Origin: Crotalaria pallida
Lineage: Eukaryota; Streptophyta; Magnoliopsida; Fabales; Fabaceae
Assembly: GCA_037953625.1 (NCBI GenBank)
Contig: CM075651.1
Coordinates: forward strand, 143,744,501 to 143,808,500
DNA: 64,000 bases
Reading direction: 5' to 3'
Shown here: positions 34,363 to 45,010 of the stretch, in pieces
How the letters are laid out: every line of letters begins with the position of its first letter
How positions within the stretch are numbered: position 1 is the stretch's first letter
Made by a program: the position numbers and the translations under genes
Notes under the pieces: generated by a model
What the model saw: the letters and a program-made list of their open reading frames with translations, nothing else
Database searches by the model: none
What the model was told of the DNA's origin: nothing

Positions 34363-34560
34363 GAAGAATGACAGCAATGAGTTACTTCAAACAAGAGCAT
34401 GACCTTGGTAAGTTTTTTTTTTAATTTGGTAAGTTTTATACATACTTACTTTGATTATTCTTTGTTGAAAGAATATGCAATAATTGATCCTTTTCTCCTT
34501 TCAAAGAAGAGAAGGGCTAAGGCTCCTAGGATTAGGAAGAAATACCCTGATCGTATTCCG
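34363..34560 (+). pseudogene. ATG8: Captured autophagy ATG8 gene fragment, two exons
   Basis: ATG8 is the ubiquitin-like protein attached to phosphatidylethanolamine on autophagosome membranes. The first exon (34363-34407) encodes M-T-A-M-S-Y-F-K-Q-E-H-D-L and ends at a GTAAGT donor. The second (34505-34560) encodes K-R-R-A-K-A-P-R-I-R-K-K-Y-P-D-R-I-P and ends at a GTGAGA donor. These match the conserved ATG8 start (F-K-x-E-H-x-L, R-R-x-E-A-x-R-I-R-x-K-Y-P-D-R-I-P-V) in order and exon layout. The intron between them is ~97 nt. Its acceptor reads CAA instead of CAG. The remaining ~85 residues are missing. E-to-K and A-to-P changes mark decay. Position inside Helitron ends shows gene capture. 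Confidence 0.82.
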
Positions 34561-35650
34561 GTGAGAAATAATTTTGGTGAGTTTTTTGCCTGTTTGAAGA
34601 AACAATGTTTTTTCCATTTATTTATGATTTTTTTTCGTTTTTGTCATGAGATAAGATAAATGATGAAAAAGATCAAAATATTTAAATATGAATAATAATA
34701 ATAAATGTGATAATTAAATTAAAAAAATAATAATGGTAAAAAAACATTAATTTATCCATCAAATAAATATAAGAAATATCTTATAATTATAATTTTATCC
34801 AATAAAAAAATCAGAATGTATAATTTTGGTTTAATTATATATAATTTTTCATATTAGATGTGATAATTATATTTAAAATATGCTAAATTATCATGTCTTA
34901 TGCAATAGAAAATATTTTGATTTATCTTTAAATCTACTCATAATACCATCAAACAAAAAAATATAAAAAAAGTTTAATTTTCATTTCACTCTAATAATTA
35001 ATCATAATATCATGATAAAACGTGTTAATTCATCGATCAACTAAATAAGGAATACATTAATTTAATACTCATCTATATATAGACATATATAGTATTAAAT
35101 ATATAAAAAAAGAGCCAACATTATATTCATAATAAAATGCAATGTGTTAACCAAGATAGTTAAAAATAACAATTTCATTGTCGTCATCATGTTCTATGAA
35201 ATAGTGGATATTCCAACTTATCCTTAAATTTTCTCATAATACCATTAAACAAAAAAGATCAAAATATTTAATTCTGATTTGTTTTTAATTATCATAATAA
35301 AGTTGATAATCATATAAAAATATTAAGTTATCTATTAAATAAATAAGGAAGATCTAATTCTGATTTACTTTGATTCATCATAATAAAGTTAATAATCATG
35401 TAAAAAAATGTTAATTTATCCATTGAATAAATAAGGAAAATCACAGATAAAAAATGTTATTTTTTATTTATATAAGGAAGTACAAAATTTTTCAACAAGC
35501 TTATTTTTGTTGTTTAATAATAATCTTTACTTTAAAATATTTAAATATTAATAATCCGTGCATTGCACAGGATAAAAAAAAGTTTAATTTTGATTTCACT
35601 CTAATTAATAAAACATGCTAATTATCGATCAACTAAATAAGGAATACATT
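34561..35650. other. Helitron body, AT-rich, no gene
   Basis: 34561-34660 is residual ATG8 intron. Beyond that the sequence is over 80% A/T by eye, with recurring phrases (ATAATACCATCAAACAAAAA, CATCGATCAACTAAATAAGG) in loose direct repeats. No frame was recognised. Confidence 0.6.
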
Positions 35651-36196
35651 TGTGGTGGACTCGGCCTAGCCGAGCTCCACGCGACCCTCACTCCGAACCT
35701 AAGGGCCCTACAGGAAGTCCTCTGTATGCTTGGCCGAGCTCAAAGCTCAACGGCCGAACAGACATCAGACACGGGCCGACCTCATGCTCATATCAAGGTC
35801 CGACCTCCTTGTCCGACACCTCCCAGAGTCCGACACCTCCAAGAGTCCGACACCTATCCCAGAGTACGACACCAAGGACAGAATGACGTGTCTCACCTTA
35901 TACACAAGGACAGCTCATCCACTCATAGCTCAGTACAGGCTGGCCCTACTTGGGCCTCAAGCAAGCCCATTAGGGCAACCAGCTCCCCCCTATAAGTAGC
36001 TCCGTATTACATGGGGCTCAGGTACGTCCTCTAACCCTAATTGTCATCCTCACACACCAGTGATTAGGGTTACTTCTTGGCTCTCTCTAGCCACTTGAGG
36101 ACTCCCACCAAACATCACACAGAAACCCTAGACAGAGGCTCCTTTGAAGGTCTTCTTCCCTAACCCTTGGAGGACCTCGCCGTCTAGGACATCACA
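35651..36196 (+). repeat. Tat-2 5' LTR
   Basis: 546 bp with a TATA box (TATAAGTA, 35991-35998) for the genomic transcript. It contains tandem ~17-bp units CCAAGAGTCCGACACCT, one more than the 3' LTR. Confidence 0.93.
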
Positions 36197-36215
36197 TTAG
36201 CGTCGTCTATGGGGA
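36197..36215 (+). other. Tat-2 primer-binding site, decayed
   Basis: The LTR is followed by T-TAGCGTCGTCTATGGGG. The Tat-1 site is T-TGGCGCCGTCTGTGGGG. The three differences are all transitions (G-A, C-T, G-A), two of them at CpG or CpNpG positions, as expected from deamination of methylated cytosine. The tRNA identity (3' end ...CGGCGCCA) is not certain; Asp or Arg tRNAs are used by related lineages. Confidence 0.65.
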
Positions 36216-36251
36216 AAGAGAAAACTTTATCCCCACCCAAAAGATTCTACC

Positions 36252-37097
36252 ATGTCTGAGGTACAACCAGTCCAGAGGAGGAGGAGGGGGCGTCCAAGAA
36301 GGGTGCCATCAACTGAGGACCTGCGCCTGCACCTTGAAGCCAATAGGGCAGCAAGGTCCTCACCACCACCCCCTCCACCACCTCCACCTCCTCCCCCACC
36401 ACCACCCCTGCCTCCACTGCCACCTCCACCGCCAGAGTTCACGCACACCCACAGTGGACCTTACACCATCCACACCGGAGACACTACAAATCCAACTCAG
36501 CACCAAGGAGGGGGTCGGCGCGTGCAGCTACGCTCCGAGCTCGGAGAAACCAACACAGAACAGCACCGCCACCGTGGCGAACGTGCCCACTCTGTCAGCA
36601 CTACACATCGCTCTCACTCACGTCAATCTTCACTCTCTCGAGATGCAGAGCTCTTGTCCTTGATGAGACAACAGATGAGGATTGTAGAACAGCAAGGTAA
36701 AGCCATCGCAGATCTTCAGCAAGTTACTATGCAACGTTTGGCTGAACGAGCCGTTGTTCAAGCTCCAGCCCAAAACGAACTTCCTCCTCCCCCACCTCCT
36801 CCACCAACACAACCCCCATTGACACCGCAAACCTTTACAACACCGCATACTGTCGTCACACAACTTACACAAACACCACCCCCTGACCAGCAACAACCTG
36901 ATTCGGATTATTCCCATCCTGGACACCCTTTTACACCAGCCGTCATGGCTTATGAACCACCACCTGGGTACCTCGGACCCAGCAACATTCCCAGATATAA
37001 TGGCCTCACAGACCCTCAAGAGCATGTTCTCTCTTCGAGGGAGCTGTCAACTTCCATGGTGGAGGAGATCGGCTCAAGTGCCGAGCTTTCTCCATGA
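36252..37097 (+). pseudogene. Tat-2 Gag, N-terminal part
   Basis: Starts 56 bases after the LTR, with M-S-E-V-Q-P-V-Q-R-R-R-R-G-R-P. It contains a long proline run (about residues 37-60), a central R/S/H-rich region, and a conserved patch H-P-F-T-P-A-V-M-A-Y...S-N-I-P-R-Y-N-G-L-T-D-P shared with Tat-1 (H-P-F-T-A-A-I-M-A-F...F-S-R-Y-N-G-T-T-D-P). A frameshift at about 37030 removes it from the next part. Structural protein of the virus-like particle; inactive as it stands. Confidence 0.75.
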
Positions 37098-37651
37098 CCC
37101 TCCAAGCCCCAGTCCTCCGATGGTACTCAACGTTACCCAAGAATTCTGTCAACAACTGGACAGAAATGAAGCGAGTATTTCTTAACAGGTACACTGCTAG
37201 CTGTGTGCAACCCAGATCGGACCACACACTAGCAACAGTGACGCAAAAATCAGACAAATATCTACGTGCTTATCTGCACATATTTCACAATGAATCCAGC
37301 TCAGTTCCCAACTTGTCTCCCGAGGTGGCCGTCCTCCTTTTGACCCAAGGATTGGCCGAAGGAGGGTTCAAAGACTCACTGATAGGAAAGCCACCGAGAG
37401 ACATGGCCGAACTCAGGCAACGATCCAACAAATATATCAACCTTGAGGAATTCAACAAAGGTCTGGCAAGTAGGATGGAGAACGTTCAAGCTGCTTCACA
37501 GAATGCCCTTCCCCGAGGTCGACCTCGAGGAAACAGGGATGATAGAGGAGGAAGAGCAGACCAAGGAGACCGAGGTCGCCCTCACGTCGGCCAGCAAGAT
37601 GACCGCCGATGCCCTTACATCACTAAGTATGATTCTTACACCCCCCCCTGA
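37094..37651 (+). pseudogene. Tat-2 Gag, capsid (Retrotrans_gag) part
   Basis: Carries the retrotransposon gag domain: L-R-W-Y-S-T-L-P, then W-T-E-M-K-R-V-F-L-N-R-Y, then L-L-L-T-Q-G-L and M-A-E-L-R-Q-R. Tat-1 has close equivalents. The frame is lost at a run of eight or more C bases (37631-37638), a typical slippage site. Confidence 0.8.
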
Positions 37652-37683
37652 CGGTTCCAAGGTCACAAGTCTGGAGGGAGACC

Positions 37684-38218
37684 ATGCAGACCGAACTCAG
37701 GAGCGTACCTCGGCCACCTTTCCTCAGAAACCAAAATAACATCAGGGACAGATCTAAATACTGCAACTTCCACGATGGGTATGGTCACCATACTGATCAG
37801 TGCACCTGGCTTCGAGACGTTATCGAAGACATGGTGAGAAGGGGCAAGTTGCAACAGTATGTGCGAGAAGCGGTGGAAAGAAGAGGCCGAAGAAGGTCTC
37901 GCAGCCCAGACAACGACAAAGGGAAAGCCAAAGCTGACCCGTCTCCAGAAAAGAAGGAAGAAGAGCCACAGCGGGTAAATATGGCTGTGGTACAAGATCT
38001 GGATAAGTCGTCGAAAAATTTCCGAGTTGAAACTATCTCGGGAGGTTTTGCCGTTGCGGAGAAAAGAGGGCAGAAAGGAAGAGATACGTCAATCAAGTCT
38101 TGGCTGTTCACCACAAACCCGTCTATAAAAAACCATCTCGGAACATCCCCATCGTTTTTTCTGACCAGGACATGGAAGACGTCATCCCGGATCACAATGA
38201 CCCTATGGTGATCACGGC
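37684..38218 (+). pseudogene. Tat-2 Gag, nucleocapsid part up to the hAT insertion
   Basis: Contains a C/H cluster (CNFHDGYGHHTDQC) like the Tat-1 one (CDHHGGWGHTTDQC), followed by basic R-R-G-R-R-R-S-R-S. Another frameshift near 38070 moves the frame leading into protease (D-H-N-D-P-M-V-I-T-A). The coding region is then interrupted by the hAT element; its 8-bp duplication starts at 38211. Confidence 0.75.
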
Positions 38219-39248
38219 TAGGGGTGTAACGGTCCAGTCCGGTCCGGTCTTTCATGGACTTTAGGGACCGGACCGATTAAGTTAATATGGTCCAGTTCGG
38301 TCCGGTCTCGACATTTTTCTAATGCAAAGACCGGACCGGACCGTTACGGTCTGGACCGCTACGGTCCGGTCCGGTCCGGTCTATTTAGACCATAATTACT
38401 TACAATTATAAAAAAAAAATTGCGCTTGATTCCAGTAAAGAAAACCTAATTGCCAAAGGGGAAAATAAAATGATCTACATGTTCGATATGAATGATGTAT
38501 AATTTGTTTAAAATAAAAAACTAATTACATACAATGTACAAAAAAAAAACTAATTACATACAGTAGCACTAAGCATTTCTCAATATGAGTGCTTGAATGA
38601 TGTAAATATTGTTAGCAGTAAGCAAACTAATTAAAAAAAACTGATCTACATGTTCCTGGAAGTAATAGTAGATGAGTGCCTGCTACGAGATGCGACAAAG
38701 CGACGGCGACAGCGAGGTGGCGAGCGGCGACAGCGAGGCGGGGAGCGACGAGCGAGACGAAGACGGCAAGCGGCGACAGCGACGAGACGGAGACGGAGAA
38801 GAACGCCGTAGAGAAGAGAGAAGAGAGAAGACGAACGTTGCCGGCGGTGAAGAGAGACGGCGGTTAGAGAGGGATGTGAAGAGAGACACGAAGAAGAGAG
38901 AGGGCTGCCCTATGTGTGGCTGTGTGTGTCGTGAGTGAGGGGGAGAAAGTGGCTGTGTGTGTTGTGAGTGAGGGGGAGAAAGTGGCTGCTACATATTTAG
39001 GGTTTCTATTCTTTTGGGTTTTCATAATAGGTTTTGGGCTGGGCTGGGCTGGTGCATGTTTTTTTTTAATATATAATCGGTCCGGTCCGGTCTGAATGGT
39101 CTGAAAAATTCAAAGACCGTGGACCGGACCATAATAGAATGGTCCCAAATATTTGAGACCAGACCGGACCATGAGACCAGACCAGACCATATTTTTCGGT
39201 CCGGTCTGATCGGTCTCGCGGTCTAGGACCGGACCACTTACACCCCTA
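38219..39248. mobile_element. Non-autonomous hAT element (GGTCCGGTCC family)
   Basis: Ends are TAGGGGTGTAA and TTACACCCCTA; the flanking 8-bp duplication ATCACGGC is perfect (38211-38218, 39249-39256). Subterminal regions (38232-38385, 39078-39238) are dense in GGTCCGGTCC / GGACCGGACC. The centre holds a GC-rich block (38670-38990) of GCGACAGCGA-type repeats and two ~41-bp direct repeats of GTGAGTGAGGGGGAGAAAGT. The open frames there are D/E/R-rich low-complexity, not a known protein. No transposase; 1030 bp. A different family from the hAT at 13241. Confidence 0.92.
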
Positions 39249-39911
39249 ATCACGGCGTTGATCGACAATTTTGAAGTCGCCCGAGTTTTCATTGATCAAG
39301 GAAGCTCGACCGACATTCTCTTTCTTCATACATTTCAAGCACTGAAACTGAGGTCAACCGACCTCGTGCAATTTGAAGGCAATCTCATCAGCTTCACAGG
39401 TGAGGTAATTCGCCCCCTTGGAGCCATCCATCTACCGGTGACCTTAGGCAAGCAGCCTTCGGCCCAAATGGAGATCATCAAGTTTTTAGTTGTTGATTCT
39501 GAATCCCCGTACAATGTGATACTAGGGAGAACCTGCCTGCAAGCTTTTGGGGCAATGGTTTCAACGGTTCACTTAGCGATGAAATTCGTTGGTTCTGACG
39601 ACAAGGTCGTCACAGTCAAAGCCGATCAAGTGAGAGCTCGGCTCTGCTACAACGCGAGCCTACGAGAAGTAAAAAAGAAACAGAAAGAGCTCACCGATCA
39701 GGCATTGGGCAAAGGGAGAGTTCTATTGGCTGATGTTCAGGTCAGACAAGATGTTTTTAGGTCCTCCCCTCGAGGGGGATGGTCAGCAATCCCCCTCGAC
39801 CCTTCCAGCCCTGGCAAGGCTGTCAAAGTAGGTACCAACCTCCCTCGAGAAATCCAAGGTGCAATAAAGGAAAATCTCTCTTCCCTTCCAGTTCTCTCCA
39901 GCCCTCCGTAG
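39249..39911 (+). pseudogene. Tat-2 aspartic protease, then abrupt end of pol
   Basis: From the hAT border the frame reads F-I-D-Q-G-S-S-T-D-I-L-F (catalytic Asp in D-Q-G-S) and later I-L-G-R-T-C-L-Q-A-F, the usual protease end in this lineage. It matches Tat-1 up to V-G-T-N-L-P-R-E-I-Q, where Tat-1 continues into RT. Here it runs only to S-L-P-V-L-S-S-P-P and a stop. RT, RNase H and integrase are wholly missing, an internal deletion of about 3.2 kb relative to Tat-1. Confidence 0.85.
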
Positions 39912-41290
39912 GGGGAGAATCTGTTCATTTATTTAACTGTTGGAGATCCCGCCCTTAGCTTGGTTTTGGCCCGAGGTGAGGGCCGAAGTGAGTTCCCCAT
40001 TCACTCCTTGAGCCGAGCTCCCCAAACTCCCGAGCTCTGGTATTTCAAGATCAAAAAATCTGCATTTTGCAAAACTGCCAACAATTTCCTCGGTATCTCT
40101 CAATGGTTCACCTCGGTCGAGCACTACCAGGACGAGGAAAAGACCTCCTGTAAATGCGCTCGGAATCAAAAGGGCCCCAACAGAGGCGTTTCAGAAACTT
40201 ACTCTGGGAGACCCTCGAAGGAACCGAGCTCAAGAATCCCCAGAACTCTGCAACACTGAGAACCTATTCCAATTAGGTTTACCTCAGCAGTCACCAGCTT
40301 CCTCAGCCAAAGTTTAAATTTAAGTTTCATTTTAGTTTCTGTTCATGTGTTTACATCTACCAGTCATATTCTACTCAGGTTCTACTCCATTGTGATATAC
40401 TCACTTTATTTCCATGAAAGGCAATGTACCCACCCTTATGGTTAATGAAAAAGTACAAACTTTCCCGTACTCAAGTGCCACAGTTTTATATACATACGTA
40501 CTAGCTTCTCATTTAGCACTAGCCACCTAAATGTTGCATGGCGCTATGCACAGCCAACATCTTGTAAATGAGATCGGCTCATATGCACAGTGTACAAGGG
40601 ACACCCGATAAAGTACAGCTTGCTGTGAAATGTTTTCACATAGCTTCACTCAGCAACCTCTTTCACATCGGGGACGAGGACACCCACCTCGGCTAAGGTG
40701 GGCAGATCTGAGATCTCTACCGTATGCGCTTATATACAGTACCCTTTTTCAGAGGAAAACTTATAAGATTACTGCACTTACTGAGTTATCCGAGCTTAAC
40801 ATAATTAGTTACATTAAGTTTTATGACGAATTTTTTAAGTCCGATCAAATCCGAATACAACAAGTCAAAAAGGACTTGTATTCTCAAAAACATTTTTACT
40901 TGGTTATCTAAACAAAACGCAAAAAGTCTCAAAGACTTACGTGAATTCACTTGATAATCCGACATCGAGTCGCAGCTCGGATCCTGGGCATCCTTGGCAA
41001 ACATGCAACGAGTTAATAAAATAAAACTTGCATTGAGCAACCAGTTAAAGAAAAGGCTTGCATAGCAACGACCTCGGACACAACATGCATGCAACAAGTT
41101 AAACAGAAGATAACTTGCATTTCTGATGACGAGTTCGGATCCGAGGTCTAAAGAGTAAACATGCAACGAGTTATTAAACTCGCATTTGTGCAACAAGTCA
41201 AAGAAAGAACTTGCATAAAAGTGACCTCGGATACCATGAATATGCAACAAGTTAAAATACAAAACTTGCATAAAAATAACAACATGCAAC
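39912..41290. other. Tat-2 non-coding middle with AACTTGCAT repeats
   Basis: Starts with GGGGGAGAATCTG right after the protease stop. 39960-40620 contains short open patches without recognised domains. 40985-41325 holds about six irregular units of ATGCAACAAGTTAAA...AACTTGCAT, 45-70 bp each, in which CAACAAGTT and AACTTGCAT face each other. Nothing here resembles RT or integrase. Confidence 0.6.
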
Positions 41291-41293
41291 AAG

Positions 41294-42435
41294 TTAAACT
41301 GAAAAGAACTTGCATTGAAAGAAAATGTTGTACACAATCAGCAACATAAAATACAAACCAACAGTGTCAAACATGTTACAAAAAACATAGACAAATCGCA
41401 AGCTGCCCAGCATAACTTCATCTTCAACATCGGAAAGGACAACCGAGCTCGGGTTGAACTCCTCATCCGGTTTCTCTGCCAAAGGATTGGGAAGGTTCTC
41501 CTCAGGTTGGTCGAGGTCAACCTCGGCCCCATCCCTCTCCCAATCCACCATCTTCCCATTGTGTACCCCGAACCCGGCACTTGCGCCGACGACTCGAATT
41601 CGGAGCCCTTGATTCAGGTGAAGAATCTGCTCCACGGCACTGGCGAAGATTTTAGCTCCCCCCTTCTCAAAGTCAAAGTCGGCCTCGGACGCCGCAATCT
41701 TGTGCCTAAGTGCTTGAGCAGCCCTCTTTCTCAGCATGGATCTCACCCTTTCAACCTCGGCCAGGCCCTCCTGTTGACCTTCCTCTTTGGCTGCCACCTT
41801 AGCTGCCTCCTCCGACGTCCGAGCTTCCTCCCTTATTTTGGCCACAACCTCGTCATGATTTTTCAGAAGCTCCTCCACCTGCTTGCGGTGCTTCCCTTCC
41901 AACTCAGCCAGCTTCTGGTCGGCAGAGCTCTTGCTACTCCGGAGATCAGCAACCTCGGCCGCCAGGTCGGACCGAGCCTTCTTCTTGGTAGGAGACACCC
42001 CCTCAGCCACATCATCAGAGACCTCCGCCAACACATTGAACATGGTTGTGGCCCTCTTTAGTTGACAAGCCATCTCCTCGGCCATATTTTTCCACTCTGC
42101 TCCCGACATCTTTATGAGAGCATCTTTGACCGTAGGCTTGGCGATGGTGGTCGGTGGCCTTGGGAGTATATCAGTTCCCCTCCTCGGGCCGTCCGAGGAA
42201 GGAGGGGTACCGGCAGCATTGACAAGTTCGGTACTTGGAGTCGGAGACTGAGGAGGAGGTGGGGCGATAATCACTGCAGGGGGAGTAGGATGGAGTGGAG
42301 CCGAATTGGTGGAGATCGTATCAGTGGAGACTTCGGCAGCCACAGCTTCACTAGAAGAGCCCTCGGACCTCTTCCTCTTGCGGGCCTCCATTGCAGCTTT
42401 CAGCGCCTTGGATGACATGTCCGACCAATACTCGT
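41294..42435 (-). pseudogene. Tat-2 accessory gene, exon 2
   Basis: On the minus strand exon 2 starts at 42435, right after TTTTCAG (acceptor, 42436-42442), and reads E-Y-W-S-D-M-S-S-K-A-L-K-A-A. It is followed by an S/P-rich linker, a coiled coil (about 41700-42000) and an acidic tail ending S-S-V-V-L-S-D-V-E-D-E, like Tat-1 (D-S-I-V-L-S-D-L-E-stop). Here the frame runs on ~40 residues past that point to 41294. Exon 2 is open throughout. The gene as a whole is broken upstream. Function unknown; it is not Env-like (no signal peptide or membrane segment). Confidence 0.65.
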
Positions 42436-42512
42436 CTGAAAACAAGAGAACAAAGAAAAATTAGCAAGTAAGTTGAGAGGAAATGTACAAGTGTAAGGGT
42501 AAAGTTAACTAC
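42436..42512 (-). other. Predicted intron of the Tat-2 accessory gene
   Basis: 77 nt on the minus strand, GTAGTTAAC at the donor, T-rich, ending TTTTCAG. Upstream exon residues are C-P-D-N-E-V-S-T-R-I, then one base of the next codon: phase 1. Removing it joins open frames on both sides. The Tat-1 intron lies at the equivalent place and is also phase 1. Confidence 0.7.
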
Positions 42513-42668
42513 CAATTCTGGTCGAAACTTCGTTGTCAGGACACTTCATGAATACTCCAATATCGAGCTGGAATTTCCGAGCCCGATACTCAGTTTGGAA
42601 GTGGTGGGCCGTTACAGCCTCATCGGCGTCAAGTGTTGTGCCCGACCACCGCTGTGGCGTGCCGATAT
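42513..42668 (-). pseudogene. Tat-2 accessory gene, 3' part of exon 1
   Basis: Minus-strand frame G-T-P-Q-R-W-S-G-T-T-L-D-A-D-E, then F-K/Q-L-D-I-G-V-F-M-K, open up to the donor at 42513. It is separated from the rest of exon 1 by the copia-like insertion; the TSD GATAT (42664-42668) is part of this exon. Confidence 0.65.
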
Positions 42669-44275
42669 TGAGGAAACCGTAATTGGTGGTTGGAACAACT
42701 AAGGAACCCTAGGAGAACACCTAGAAGGGGGGGTTGAATAGGTGTTTAAGAAACCTTGAAAGATTTTCGAATGAAACAAATCGAAACAATTAAAACAAAT
42801 GATTTTTGCAAAATCTACAGCACTTAATCGATTAATCTGAATTATAATCAATTAAGATCAGAAAAATCAAAGTATCTTAATCGATTATGAAAGTCCTTAA
42901 TCGATTAGATCTATCAGAAACCAGAAAAATCACTTTTCAATCGCATACGAAAATCAATCAATTCACACGTATAACCAGAGATTCAACGGAAACAATTAAC
43001 ACCTATATTCTTATTGATTATCCTAGTTATGAAAATGATTTTCCCTTTATCAATTTGAACAATAAAGATTCAATTCAATCAATTATGAAAATCACTCTTT
43101 TTCTAGGTTTTCAACCAAGAACACAATGAACAACAAGAATGTAAAGAGTAAGAGTTTAGAGATACGACACAGTGATTTATCCTGGTTCACTTTCATCCGC
43201 TTGAAAGCTACATCCAGTCCCCTCTTCAACCAAGAGAGATTCTTCACTATGAGGAATTAGAGTTCTCAAATTACAAGTAAATGCCTCACAAGACTCCCTT
43301 CTTGCTAGCCTATAAGAGATACCACACCCTTGCCTTGTAATCCTATTGATCTTCTCTCTAATCTAACATCTACCCCTTGTTGATAATCCACACAACAAGT
43401 CTTCACTTGCTTGATGATAATCCACACACCAAGTCTTCACTTTGCTTGATTGACAACCAAGACTTTCTTCTTCAATTGCTTGAATGAACTTGCTTGATGA
43501 TAAACGACACACCAAGTCTTCTTTGTTGTTGTAGTTGGCTTGCCTTCTTGCAAAGATTACAACTCAATGAATACACATGACACTCCTATGAATCTCATTC
43601 AATAGCTATGACAAATCACACAAGAGATTCAAAGGTTCTTGATCAAAGAATATGAAAATATGAAAGCTTTGATCTTTGAAATTGAGAGAGAATAGAGTGG
43701 CTTGATTCTTTGTAAAATTGATTATAAAAGTGTTCTGATTAATCACAAAGATTAGGAAAAGGTTTATATAGAATACCCAAAAGTTGTAGCACTTGAAAAC
43801 TGATTTTGAGAAGTGAAAATCGTATTTTAAAAATCAGATCTGCAGTACTTAATCGATTAAATCCCTTCTTAATCGATTAGTAATCGATTAACAATGTTCT
43901 TAATCGATTAGACACTGATGAAACTTGATTAAAACTTGTTTTCTCAAAACCAAACCTTTCCTTTAAAACCTTTAAGCCACCTATTGATTTTAGGTTAAGT
44001 GAAAACTCAAATTATGATTTAATCATGACCTTGATAGAGATTCACTACCCTCTATTAACTCTAACCAAACTCATCAAAATAAAAGAACCTAAGAAGCTTG
44101 AGAGGCAAAAGATAAAACAATTACAATTACACTCAAACTAAGTCTTCATGAGCTTGTTTTCTCTCTTCTTCATTTGATGTTTGTTGTTGCTTGTTGAACT
44201 TGAAACTTGATCAACATCTTTGTAGCTTGTTCAAAACACTTTGTCATTATCAAAACATTCATCATGGAACTTACA
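42669..44275 (-). repeat. copia-B 3' LTR
   Basis: 1607 bp. It contains palindromes CTTAATCGATTAA and relatives at about 42822-42905 and 43848-43910. A TATA box on the minus strand (TCTATATAAA) is near 43770. Short repeats of CTTGCTTGATGATAA / CACACCAAGTCTTC occur at 43380-43530. Confidence 0.88.
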
Positions 44276-45010
44276 ATCTCCCCCTTTTTGAAAATGACAA
44301 ACCATGTTTTGAAGTTGTTTGAAGTTGTTGATGCTTTACCAATTTGATCACTTGCTCCCCCTCAATCAATGCATTTGATATTTGAAATCCAATTGATAGA
44401 AGCTTGATTCTCCCCCTATCTTCAACAACTTAGCTCAACCTACATAAAAACAACAAAACAACCTTTCTCCACAAAAACATATCATTTCTCCCATTTTTTT
44501 TTTCAAAACATATCATTTCTCCCCCTTTGGCATTATCAAAAAGTAATATATATACCAATTGAAATATAAAATACTAAGCCAAAATAGAGAAATTCACATT
44601 TATTTCTTCACAACATTGATACCAATTGAAATATAACAAGTACTATACTTTGAAATGTGATACCAATTGGCAAGAAAATATAACAATGAATTATGAACCA
44701 ATAGAAATACTAAGAAGTCATAATACCAATTGAGATATCATCAATGTAAAGAAATATCACAACAATAATAGCATGATAATCATCTAATCATCACTCAATG
44801 ATACCAATTGAACTTTAGAAAAGTAATACTATTTGAGAACAATTCAATTATACCAATTGAGAAGACTAAACAATTTGTAAATATTCAACAATATCATTTT
44901 ACCACTTTGTAGGACATTCACTTGAGATGTAAATGTAATACCAATTGAAGATGCAAATGTATGAATAACATTTGTAAGCCCTTTGCTCTTCAATCATACC
45001 TACAAAACAA
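44276..45010 (-). other. copia-B 3' internal region with ATACCAATTG repeats
   Basis: The polypurine tract lies next to the LTR, and further CTCCCC-rich stretches (44355, 44411, 44520) are decayed duplicates of it. From 44550 to 44960 the decamer ATACCAATTG (or TACCAATTG) recurs about nine times at 35-70-bp spacing, each followed by GAA/GAG and A-rich sequence. No reading frame. Confidence 0.7.

Noticed and set aside
36227..36448. Glycine-rich minus-strand frame
   Set aside because: Shadow of the proline run in Tat-2 Gag.
38672..38938. 88-residue acidic/basic open frame as a gene
   Set aside because: Built on short internal repeats within a hAT MITE; the reverse strand is open as well, a sign of GC-rich composition.
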